Assembly (NCBI GenBank): GCA_002452425.1
Contig: DKFQ01000002.1
Span: 1 to 11,213, forward strand
Direction of reading: 5' to 3'
Length of the DNA stretch: 11,213 nucleotides
From: Sulfurimonas sp. UBA6792
Lineage (GTDB): Bacteria > Campylobacterota > Campylobacteria > Campylobacterales > Sulfurimonadaceae
In this document: piece after piece, positions 5,631 through 11,213 of the stretch
Layout of the letters: the number at the start of each line of letters is the position of its first letter
Numbering within the stretch: the first letter of the stretch is position 1
Program-made: the position numbers and the translations under genes
The notes under the pieces: model-generated
Database searches by the model: none
What the model was told of the DNA's origin: nothing
Seen by the model: the letters and a program-made list of their open reading frames with translations, nothing else

Positions 5631-6863
5631 ATGAGTACTTTTGCATTTGGAACTTACAGAATAAGCGACTCCAATTTACAACATATCGAAGCACTCAAAG
5701 AAGCGATACGCTCCGGTGTAAAAATAATTGACACTTCTTCAAATTATATGGATGGTGGAGCAGAGCGCGCTATTGCTATCGCGCTTCATGAGTTTGACGA
5801 AGATGTGCAAGAAGAGATTGAAGTTATAAGCAAGTACGGCTATATACAAGGTACGCTTCTTCAAGAGTATCTTCAAAATCCTTCTACCATGCCAAATTCT
5901 CATGAGATAGTTAAGTATTCACAAGAGTGTTATCACTCAATATCTAGCTCTTTTATGCATGAACAGCTAACGCTCTCATTAAAGAGACTTGAGAGAGATA
6001 AGCTAGAGTGCTACTTGATCCATAACCCAGAGTACTATCTCTTAAATGCCATCAACAGAGGCGTTAGTAAAGATGAGAGACTAGATGGCATGTATGCAAG
6101 ACTGCAAGAGGCTTTCGTCGGATTAGAAGAGGAGATAAAAGCAGGAAGAATCAACTCTTATGGTATCAGCTCAAATAGCTTTGCGCTCAGAGAGACCGAT
6201 GAAGAGTTTTTGCCTTATGAAGATTTGCTTACATTAGCGCAAAACGCGGCAATCATAGCAGGCAACAGCAAACATAGTTTTACTACTATTGAACTTCCGA
6301 TTAATATTTTAGAGAGAGATGGGCTCAAATGTGCAGCTTGGGCAAAAAATAATGGGCTTCGTGTGTTGGCAAATAGACCTCTAAATGCAAAATACAATAA
6401 CAAGATGTACCGTCTGGCTGACTATGAAGAGAGTAGGGAGTACTACCACCACTTTAACGAGCTCTTAGAGTATTGTGATAATGAAAAGTTAAGGGCACTT
6501 TACAACCTTATAGAACAGCTTGATACAAGTATGCATAAGTTTGACTGGATTGGTAGTTATGATATTTTTCTCTACACACAAATTGTGCCACATATTCGCA
6601 AAGTACTAGAGCCAATGGATATGCAAGAGAGCCAAGAGATGGTCAATTTTTTAGATATGTATCTTTTGGAGTACAAAAAAATGGTGGCGTATGAGTGTTC
6701 AAAAAAGACACGAGCAGAACTTCAAGATTTTTTTAAAGAGTGCTTTGTTACGATTCAGGAGTGTGCGATACGCTTTTTGATGCAGGCTCAAAATGTTGAT
6801 GTTATACTCGTGGGGATGCGCAAGCCATCCTATGTGCATCAAATCCTTTCTCTGGGAGAATAA
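5631..6863 (+). CDS. aldo/keto reductase with large C-terminal insertion
   Basis: A 410-residue TIM-barrel oxidoreductase of the aldo/keto reductase family, which uses NAD(P)H to interconvert carbonyls and alcohols. The catalytic tetrad is in place: Asp34 and Tyr39 (IDTSSNYMDGG), Lys68 (ISKYG) and His131 (YLIHNPE). Barrel marks follow: GRINSYGISSNS at 172-183, NRPL near 248-251 and VILVGMR at 391-397, which fits the cofactor-phosphate region. Usual members have about 320 residues; the excess is mainly a helical, acidic insertion at about 255-375 between the NRPL strand and the last barrel strand. The start ATG has only AGAGAG (5620-5625) as a poor ribosome site. It stands alone between the alpha operon and the Nfu gene. 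The substrate is unknown. Confidence 0.85.
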   Translation: MSTFAFGTYRISDSNLQHIEALKEAIRSGVKIIDTSSNYMDGGAERAIAIALHEFDEDVQEEIEVISKYGYIQGTLLQEYLQNPSTMPNSHEIVKYSQECYHSISSSFMHEQLTLSLKRLERDKLECYLIHNPEYYLLNAINRGVSKDERLDGMYARLQEAFVGLEEEIKAGRINSYGISSNSFALRETDEEFLPYEDLLTLAQNAAIIAGNSKHSFTTIELPINILERDGLKCAAWAKNNGLRVLANRPLNAKYNNKMYRLADYEESREYYHHFNELLEYCDNEKLRALYNLIEQLDTSMHKFDWIGSYDIFLYTQIVPHIRKVLEPMDMQESQEMVNFLDMYLLEYKKMVAYECSKKTRAELQDFFKECFVTIQECAIRFLMQAQNVDVILVGMRKPSYVHQILSLGE

Positions 6864-6875
6864 GTCATATTTTTT

Positions 6876-6892
6876 ATCGCATGTTAAGCGAT
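6876..6892 (+). terminator. small hairpin after the aldo/keto reductase gene
   Basis: ATCGC (6876-6880) pairs with GCGAT (6888-6892) around a 7-nt loop, followed by TTTG and preceded by six T. It is short for a terminator on either strand and is given only as a possibility. Confidence 0.25.
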
Positions 6893-6944
6893 TTTGTCAT
6901 ATCTTATGAAGCTAATAGCGCAGATAAATTTTTAAAGGGTGGGC

Positions 6945-7220
6945 ATGATTCCATTTACAGACGAAGAGCTAATGAATCCAGTAAGAACAGTTATTGACAA
7001 AGTTCGTCCATCATTAGCACTTGATGGCGGAGACATTACATTTATAACAGTTAAAAATTCAAAAGTATATATACAACTACGTGGTGCGTGCATAGGGTGC
7101 GCTAGCAGTGGAACAACTCTTAAGTATGGAGTTGAGAGACAACTTAAGATGGATATTCACCCAGAGTTAACAGTTATAAATGTTCCTCTTGGTATGGAAA
7201 ACGATATAGATAATTTATAA
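6945..7220 (+). CDS. NifU C-terminal-domain (Nfu) Fe-S cluster scaffold/carrier
   Basis: This 91-residue protein consists of only the Nfu domain. It has ALDGGDI at residues 25-31 and the cluster ligands Cys49 and Cys52 in RGACIGCASSGTTLKYGVE. Such proteins bind a [4Fe-4S] or [2Fe-2S] cluster across a dimer and pass it to target enzymes. The ATG at 6945 is chosen because AAAGGG (6934-6939) lies 5 nt upstream. A GTG at 6939 would add two residues but overlaps that ribosome site. The TPR-like gene follows after 15 nt and then murE, so the three are probably co-transcribed. From memory the same trio occurs in Helicobacter. The link of an Fe-S carrier with murE is unexplained. Confidence 0.93.
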   Translation: MIPFTDEELMNPVRTVIDKVRPSLALDGGDITFITVKNSKVYIQLRGACIGCASSGTTLKYGVERQLKMDIHPELTVINVPLGMENDIDNL

Positions 7221-7235
7221 ACAGGCGTAAAAAAA

Positions 7236-7826
7236 ATGGCGATGAGTAAATATAAGACATTAACACAAGCAAAAGAGAGTTTCTCCAGATCAGATTATAA
7301 GAATGCATTGGAAAAATTTGCCGCTGTTTTACAAAATTTTCCTAACTCTCAAGAAGCCTACAATGGTGTTATCTTAGCAGAGATGGCACTGAGCGGAGAG
7401 GGCGGTGCAGAGGCTCTTTTTGACTACTATGAGGTGCTCAAGGAAGAGGACAAAGAGCAGGCGGACATCATCATGAGCGAGATACTCAAAAACATGGATG
7501 GTTCGCTAGAGAAGCTTCGAGAAGTTTTTGCAGAACCTCTGCGTGATAGAGTTGAGTTTGAAGATGGGATTTTATATAAAGATTTTAAAACTCTCGTAGA
7601 TGAGGGTGGAGATTTTAAAGAAATTTTCGAAAATATTATGTTTTCAACACGTGTTATCATCACGCAAAAAGAGGATTTTGTTGACTTCTTAGACAAACTG
7701 ATAGAGCATGATTTTGCAGAGATGGCACTTACTTATCTTGAGAATGCTTTGAGTGTTTATCCGAGTGACAAGCTTCTTAGAAAACTTCTAAAAAAATTAG
7801 CACAAGGCAAAAAAGTTGAAAATTGA
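7236..7826 (+). CDS. TPR-like helical protein of unknown function
   Basis: A 196-residue, mostly helical, acidic protein. Residues about 8-42 read as a tetratricopeptide repeat (AKESFSRSDYKNALEKFAAV, then NFPNSQEAYNG). A second TPR-like pair of helices lies at about 150-190 (FVDFLDKLIEHDFAEMALTY, then NALSVYPSD). The middle part is helical but has no motif I recognise. No signal peptide or membrane helix is visible, so it is probably cytoplasmic. TPR proteins act as protein-binding platforms. The start ATG at 7236 is used by length and spacing; AGG at 7223-7225 is a weak ribosome site, and a second in-frame ATG lies at 7242. Its last 11 bases overlap the murE start, which suggests translational coupling with murE. 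The specific role is unknown. Confidence 0.75.
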   Translation: MAMSKYKTLTQAKESFSRSDYKNALEKFAAVLQNFPNSQEAYNGVILAEMALSGEGGAEALFDYYEVLKEEDKEQADIIMSEILKNMDGSLEKLREVFAEPLRDRVEFEDGILYKDFKTLVDEGGDFKEIFENIMFSTRVIITQKEDFVDFLDKLIEHDFAEMALTYLENALSVYPSDKLLRKLLKKLAQGKKVEN

Positions 7827-9111
7827 ACTTCCAGAGGAAGCATTTAGATATATAACTGAAGATTCCAAAGAGTGTGACGCAGAGACAGCGTTTGTTTTAA
7901 CGCCGCAAAATGAGAAGTATCTTGAAGATGCAAAAGCTAACGGAGCGCACTCTATCATCAACATCAAAGAGGTTGCAAAACTTTTTGGTATCGATAAGAT
8001 AAAGATTGTCGGTATTACAGGGACAAACGGTAAGACAACAACCGCAAGTGCTATCTACTCATTTCTTTTGGATTTAGGTTATAAAGCTGCACTTCAAGGA
8101 ACACGCGGCTTCTTTATGAACGACAGAACAATTGAGGGAAAAACACTCACGACACCGTCACTACTCAATACATATAAACATATCTATCAAGCAGTAAGTG
8201 AGGGGTGCGATTTTTTTATTATGGAAGTAAGTTCTCATGCAATAGCGCAAAAGAGAGTTGAGGGACTCAATTTTGAACTCAAAATTTTAACAAATATTAC
8301 ACAAGACCATCTTGATTTTCATAAAACAATAGGCGAGTATATAGCTACAAAAAATAGCTTTTTTCAAGATGAGGGAAGAAAGCTTATAAACAAAGATGAG
8401 CCAAAAGCCTCTTTTACTATCAAAAATACTTTTACCTATGGGATTGAAAATTCAGCAACGTATAGATTGATAGCCTATTCGCTAAACAACGCATCCAGCG
8501 GTATCATACAGCACTTTAGTGAAGTTGTTCCCTTTACATCTGCGCTTCATGGCTTTTTCAATCTCTATAACCTTATGGCGGCAATCGCTGCAACACATCT
8601 TTTAAGCGGAAAAAAACTTGAAGAGGTGTGTGAGGTTGTCGATAACTTTGCAGGTGTGAGCGGACGCATGGAGCAGGTAAGTGAAGTTCCAAATGTTATT
8701 GTTGATTTTGCCCATACGCCCGATGGGATGGCGCAAGTGCTTAATGCACTAAAAGAGAAAGAACTTCTAGTGGTTTTTGGTGCAGGCGGAGATCGAGACA
8801 TAACAAAAAGACCTTTGATGGGCAGAGTTGCGGCAAGCTTGGCAAAAAAAGTTTATATAACAAGCGACAACCCTAGAAACGAAGAACCTCAAGATATAGT
8901 AAACGATATTTTAGAGGGCATTGAAGATAAGAGCATCGTGAGTGTTGAGTTAAACAGAAAAAAAGCTATCGAGATGGCACTCCGTGATCAAAAAGAGGAT
9001 GAAGTTGTTGTTATTCTTGGCAAAGGGGACGAGGCGTATCAGATAATTTATGACCAAATGCTCCCTTTTGATGATAGAGAAGTGGTGCGAGAGATACTTG
9101 CTAGGAAGTAA
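7816..9111 (+). CDS. murE: UDP-MurNAc-tripeptide synthetase, meso-diaminopimelate adding
   Basis: A 431-residue Mur ligase that adds the third stem-peptide residue to UDP-MurNAc-L-Ala-D-Glu in the cytoplasm, using ATP. The ATP loop GITGTNGKTTTA is at 66-77, substrate-binding EVSSHAIAQKR at 137-147, and the lysine that is carbamylated in this family is probably Lys179 (YIATKNSFF). GRME lies at 283-286, DFAHTP at 297-302 and FGAGGDRD at 321-328. DNPR at 351-354 marks diaminopimelate rather than lysine specificity. It is shorter than the 480-500 residues of many MurE proteins because the N-terminal domain is reduced, as in Helicobacter. The start must be TTG at 7816: the frame is closed by TAG at 7798-7800 and no ATG or GTG follows before conserved sequence. 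AAGG at 7804-7807 supports it, 8 nt away. Confidence 0.96.
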   Translation: MKIELPEEAFRYITEDSKECDAETAFVLTPQNEKYLEDAKANGAHSIINIKEVAKLFGIDKIKIVGITGTNGKTTTASAIYSFLLDLGYKAALQGTRGFFMNDRTIEGKTLTTPSLLNTYKHIYQAVSEGCDFFIMEVSSHAIAQKRVEGLNFELKILTNITQDHLDFHKTIGEYIATKNSFFQDEGRKLINKDEPKASFTIKNTFTYGIENSATYRLIAYSLNNASSGIIQHFSEVVPFTSALHGFFNLYNLMAAIAATHLLSGKKLEEVCEVVDNFAGVSGRMEQVSEVPNVIVDFAHTPDGMAQVLNALKEKELLVVFGAGGDRDITKRPLMGRVAASLAKKVYITSDNPRNEEPQDIVNDILEGIEDKSIVSVELNRKKAIEMALRDQKEDEVVVILGKGDEAYQIIYDQMLPFDDREVVREILARK

Positions 9112-9164
9112 CACTAATCTTAAATAAATAAACTTCTTTATGGTTATTATCATTTTAGGGTTAC

Positions 9165-9178
9165 TTTTTTGTTACAAT
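9165..9178 (+). promoter_or_regulatory. promoter of the ferredoxin-panD-ybaB operon
   Basis: The sequence TTTTTTG (9165-9171), one base, then TACAAT (9173-9178) fits the Campylobacterota housekeeping pattern of a T-rich -16 box followed by a TAnAAT -10 box. Transcription would start near 9185, about 23 nt before the ATG at 9208. The 96-bp gap after murE holds no gene. Confidence 0.55.
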
Positions 9179-9207
9179 TGCGAAATTTTTTTAAAAGGAA
9201 GGTTTTT

Positions 9208-9582
9208 ATGGGAATTCCTCAGCCAGCATTTTATATATTCAAATGTGAACAATCATCTCCTCCAGGGATGCCAAAGCCTTCATGTGTAAGTCCACAAACG
9301 CAAGACCTGTTTCAACATTTAGCACAAAAGTTGATGAAAGAGGGTATTATGGGGACTGTGCAGCCGATTCGCACTTCATGTCTTAGTCGTTGTCTCGCAG
9401 GTCCTGTTATGCTTGTGGAGCCAGGACATTTTATGTATGCAGCACTTACAAAAGAGAAGATTGATAGAATAATAGAAGAGCACCTTATCGGTGGAAACGT
9501 TGTCAAAGAGTATTTGATTAGCGAAGATATGTGGGGTGAGCCAATCTCTCCATGTGAGATGAAAAAACAGATGGGAATGTAA
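9208..9582 (+). CDS. thioredoxin-like [2Fe-2S] ferredoxin
   Basis: A 124-residue protein with the cysteine layout of thioredoxin-fold [2Fe-2S] ferredoxins: Cys13, Cys26 (C-x12-C) and Cys58, Cys62 in TSCLSRC (C-x3-C), followed by AGPVMLVEPG. These small cytoplasmic proteins carry one electron at low potential; a related domain is found in NADH dehydrogenase NuoE and some hydrogenases. A fifth cysteine near residue 118 (ISPCEMKK) is extra to the cluster set. The ATG at 9208 is preferred because of AAAAGGAAGG at 9193-9202; a TTG at 9169 would place the start upstream of the predicted transcription start. panD follows after 2 nt, so the two are surely co-transcribed. The redox partner is unknown. 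Confidence 0.9.
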   Translation: MGIPQPAFYIFKCEQSSPPGMPKPSCVSPQTQDLFQHLAQKLMKEGIMGTVQPIRTSCLSRCLAGPVMLVEPGHFMYAALTKEKIDRIIEEHLIGGNVVKEYLISEDMWGEPISPCEMKKQMGM

Positions 9583-9584
9583 AA

Positions 9585-9950
9585 ATGACAATAGAGATGT
9601 TGTACAGCAAAATTCATCGTGCTACCGTAACAGATGCTAACCTCAATTATGTCGGTTCTATTACTGTAGATGAGGAGCTTTTAGAAGCTTCAAAGATGAG
9701 AGTTGGACAAAAAGTTGAGATTTTAAACATCAATAACGGTGAGAGATTTTCAACATATATTATTTTAGGTGAGCGTGGCAAGAGAGATATCTGCCTAAAC
9801 GGAGCTGCTGCTAGAAAAGTTCATAAAGGCGATAAAATCATAATTGTTGCGTATGCTACTTATGATGAGAGTGAACTTGCGGCATATAAACCAAGAGTTG
9901 TTTTAGTCAATGAAGACAACGATATCGAAGAAATTTTAGAAGAAATTTAA
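9585..9950 (+). CDS. panD: aspartate 1-decarboxylase proenzyme
   Basis: A 121-residue pyruvoyl-dependent enzyme that makes beta-alanine from L-aspartate for pantothenate and coenzyme A. The proenzyme cuts itself between Gly24 and Ser25 (NYVGS), and Ser25 becomes the pyruvoyl group. Other active-site residues are present: Lys9, His11, Arg54, Thr57, Tyr58 and Asn72 in LNGAAARK. The start MTIEMLYSKIHRAT matches the Helicobacter protein, which favours ATG 9585 over the in-frame ATG at 9597. There is no strong ribosome site, and with only 2 nt to the preceding stop, coupling to the ferredoxin gene is likely. ybaB follows after 3 nt. Confidence 0.97.
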   Translation: MTIEMLYSKIHRATVTDANLNYVGSITVDEELLEASKMRVGQKVEILNINNGERFSTYIILGERGKRDICLNGAAARKVHKGDKIIIVAYATYDESELAAYKPRVVLVNEDNDIEEILEEI

Positions 9951-9953
9951 GCG

Positions 9954-10262
9954 ATGTTTGGAAATTTAGGCGATATGGGCAAAATGCTTGAGAGCATGCA
10001 AGAGAACGCTAAAAAACTCCAAACAGAATTAGAGTCTAAAAATTTTACGGTAAAGAGCGGCGGTGGCATGGTTGAGGTGACCATAAACGGCAAAGGCGAG
10101 GTGACGGATATTAATATCGATGACTCGCTTCTTACAGATAAAGATTCTCTGCAGATTTTGCTTATCGGTGCCATTAACGATGCCAACAAGATGGTAGAAG
10201 ATAACAGACAAAATAGTGCTTTGGGTATGCTAGGCGGTATTAACCCTTTTGGGAGCAAGTAG
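9954..10262 (+). CDS. ybaB: YbaB/EbfC-family nucleoid-associated DNA-binding protein
   Basis: A 102-residue protein of the YbaB/EbfC family, dimeric tweezer-shaped proteins that bind DNA broadly and associate with the nucleoid. The N-terminal helix runs through MGKMLESMQENAKKLQTEL (about residues 8-26). Then come SGGGMVEVTINGKGEV (about 35-50), the core strands, and a helix with LLIGAINDANKMVED. The C-terminal tail NSALGMLGGINPFG is typical. It is preceded by no clear ribosome site and lies 3 nt after the panD stop, so it probably depends on coupling. In many bacteria ybaB lies beside dnaX and recR; here it is with panD, an arrangement that from memory is shared with Helicobacter. Confidence 0.93.
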   Translation: MFGNLGDMGKMLESMQENAKKLQTELESKNFTVKSGGGMVEVTINGKGEVTDINIDDSLLTDKDSLQILLIGAINDANKMVEDNRQNSALGMLGGINPFGSK

Positions 10263-11213
10263 GTGCTTAGGCTATTAGTAGCGCTGCACCTACTTTTTTT
10301 CAACCTCTACGCATGCAAGGATGGGCTAGACTCTTGCAGACAAAAAGTTATAGACTCTGAGTCTATTGTAGAACAAACAATTCAAGTTCCTCTTAAAAAC
10401 AACCAAAGATTAATTTTTTCCACAACACCGCCCAAAGCAAAAATCATCAAACATGACCCATATCTTTCTCTTTATCTTATAGAGGATGAAAAAAAATTTA
10501 AATACCCATTTCTTATAAACATAAATATGCCTCTTGGTCTGATTGGTGTCGATAACAAACGGGTTGTAGAGGGCAAAATCGTAAAAAAACAGGTAGGTTT
10601 AAACACTCTCGCAACCTTTAGTGAGCCACTCTCCGCACCGAGCCTTATTCTCAATAGCTGCTGTGCGCTAGAGGGGATTGTTACTGAGCGTGGCATAATA
10701 GAAAAAGAGTATATTGAGAGATTTTTAAAGACAAAAGAGGTCTCTTATGGCGATATCGGCATCCGAGTAAAAGATGAAAACTCCACGGTTGTTGTGGCAA
10801 GCTCTAATCCGTTTATACAAGGCAACCTTGTCCAAGAAGGGGATGCTGTGTTGGAGTTTGATGGCAAAAAAGTCAAAGAGAGTGCGCAGTTAATGCGAGA
10901 TATACTTTTTAGCCCGATAGGTTCTAGGCATACACTAAAGATTAAAAGAGCTGATAAAGTGGCTATGCATAAGGTGGCTACACAAAAAAGGGCTGGCGGT
11001 GGATACAGAGCTGATATCTTTTTAGAGTTTTTAGGACTCTCTTTTGATAAAAACCTACGAATTTTGCATATTGATAAGCAAGCAATGCACTATGGTTTAA
11101 AAGTGGGCGATAAATTGATGCAGATAAATAAAAAAGGCATAAGAACTCAAGAAGATATCTTTTCGCAGATAAACAAGCCAAAAAATGAGGTTAATCTTCT
11201 GTTTGAAAGAGAA
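10263..11213 (+). CDS. exported protein with two PDZ-like domains, 3' truncated
   Basis: The frame opens with GTG at 10263, directly after the ybaB TAG, with GGGAG at 10251-10255 at a good distance (7 nt), and it stays open for 317 codons to the window end. Residues 1-17 (LLVALHLLFFNLYA) are a signal peptide. Cys18 follows it, so a lipoprotein is possible, though Tyr at -2 makes the lipobox poor. Cys25 and the pair Cys133-Cys134 could form disulfides in the periplasm. Residues about 163-229 look like a PDZ domain (FIQGNLVQEGDAVLEFDGKK). A second begins about residue 255, with LKVGDKLMQINKKGIRTQED. The region 30-160 has no match I recognise. No protease triad is visible in the part present. 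PDZ domains bind protein C-termini; the partner is unknown. From memory a similar protein follows panD-ybaB in Helicobacter. Confidence 0.8.
   Translation, partial: MLRLLVALHLLFFNLYACKDGLDSCRQKVIDSESIVEQTIQVPLKNNQRLIFSTTPPKAKIIKHDPYLSLYLIEDEKKFKYPFLININMPLGLIGVDNKRVVEGKIVKKQVGLNTLATFSEPLSAPSLILNSCCALEGIVTERGIIEKEYIERFLKTKEVSYGDIGIRVKDENSTVVVASSNPFIQGNLVQEGDAVLEFDGKKVKESAQLMRDILFSPIGSRHTLKIKRADKVAMHKVATQKRAGGGYRADIFLEFLGLSFDKNLRILHIDKQAMHYGLKVGDKLMQINKKGIRTQEDIFSQINKPKNEVNLLFERE

Noticed and set aside
6864..6902. Repeated GTCATAT on both sides of the small hairpin after the aldo/keto reductase gene.
   Set aside because: A 7-bp repeat in AT-rich spacer; no sign of an insertion or attachment site.
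6939..6944. GTG at 6939 as the start of the Nfu gene.
   Set aside because: It overlaps the AAAGGG ribosome site that fits the ATG at 6945.
9141..9157. TTATTATCATTTT before the ferredoxin gene as a Fur-type iron box.
   Set aside because: It resembles only part of the Fur consensus and has no clear dyad; in AT-rich intergenic DNA such partial matches are common.
9169..9207. TTG at 9169 as the start of the ferredoxin gene.
   Set aside because: It lies in the promoter, ahead of the expected transcription start, and the added residues (LQLRNFFKRKVF) are not part of the ferredoxin fold. The ATG at 9208 has a strong ribosome site.
1..11213. CRISPR arrays, insertion sequences, prophage genes, tRNA or rRNA.
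   Set aside because: No regularly spaced repeats, transposase or integrase motifs, terminal inverted repeats or cloverleaf-like segments were found on reading the window.

Overview
The window looks like chromosomal DNA from a Campylobacterota (epsilonproteobacterial) bacterium, probably of the Sulfurimonas or Helicobacter-related sulfur-oxidiser type. The reasons are the low GC content, the T-rich promoters with TATAAT-like -10 boxes, the MurE and PanD sequences that closely follow the Helicobacter versions, and the gene groupings Nfu-TPR-murE and panD-ybaB-PDZ protein, which from memory also occur in Helicobacter. All genes are on the + strand. I see no mobile element, CRISPR array, tRNA or rRNA.

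Region 1 (1-2329) is an accessory envelope and DNA-binding stretch. It holds the 3' part of an LtaS/OpgB-like alkaline-phosphatase-fold phosphotransferase, an overlapping PAP2 membrane phosphatase, and a small free-standing protein that resembles the zinc-ribbon plus C-terminal repeat of type IA topoisomerases.

Region 2 (2330-5600) is the alpha ribosomal-protein operon rpmJ-rpsM-rpsK-rpsD-rpoA-rplQ. It has a promoter at about 2408 and a leader of roughly 220 nt. Positions 2424-2531 of that leader can fold into a three-way junction with 11-bp, 12-bp and 7-bp stems, and the rpmJ start codon lies in a further small hairpin. This leader is the best candidate for an undescribed element, most likely a ribosomal-protein autoregulatory leader. 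A hairpin follows rplQ.

Region 3 (5631-9111) holds an aldo/keto reductase with a large helical insertion, an Nfu-type Fe-S scaffold, a TPR-like protein, and murE, which starts at TTG inside the end of the TPR gene. MurE carries the DNPR motif of meso-diaminopimelate-adding enzymes.

Region 4 (9112-11213) is a tightly packed operon behind a good Campylobacterota-type promoter. It holds a thioredoxin-like [2Fe-2S] ferredoxin, panD (beta-alanine for pantothenate and CoA), the YbaB/EbfC DNA-binding protein, and an exported cysteine-containing protein with two PDZ-like domains. That last gene starts with GTG directly after the ybaB stop and runs off the window end.

Most of the window is conserved housekeeping DNA. 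The points worth a second look are the structured alpha-operon leader, the separation of this operon from infA and the spc genes, the lone topoisomerase-tail protein, the LtaS-like/PAP2 pair, and the PDZ protein.
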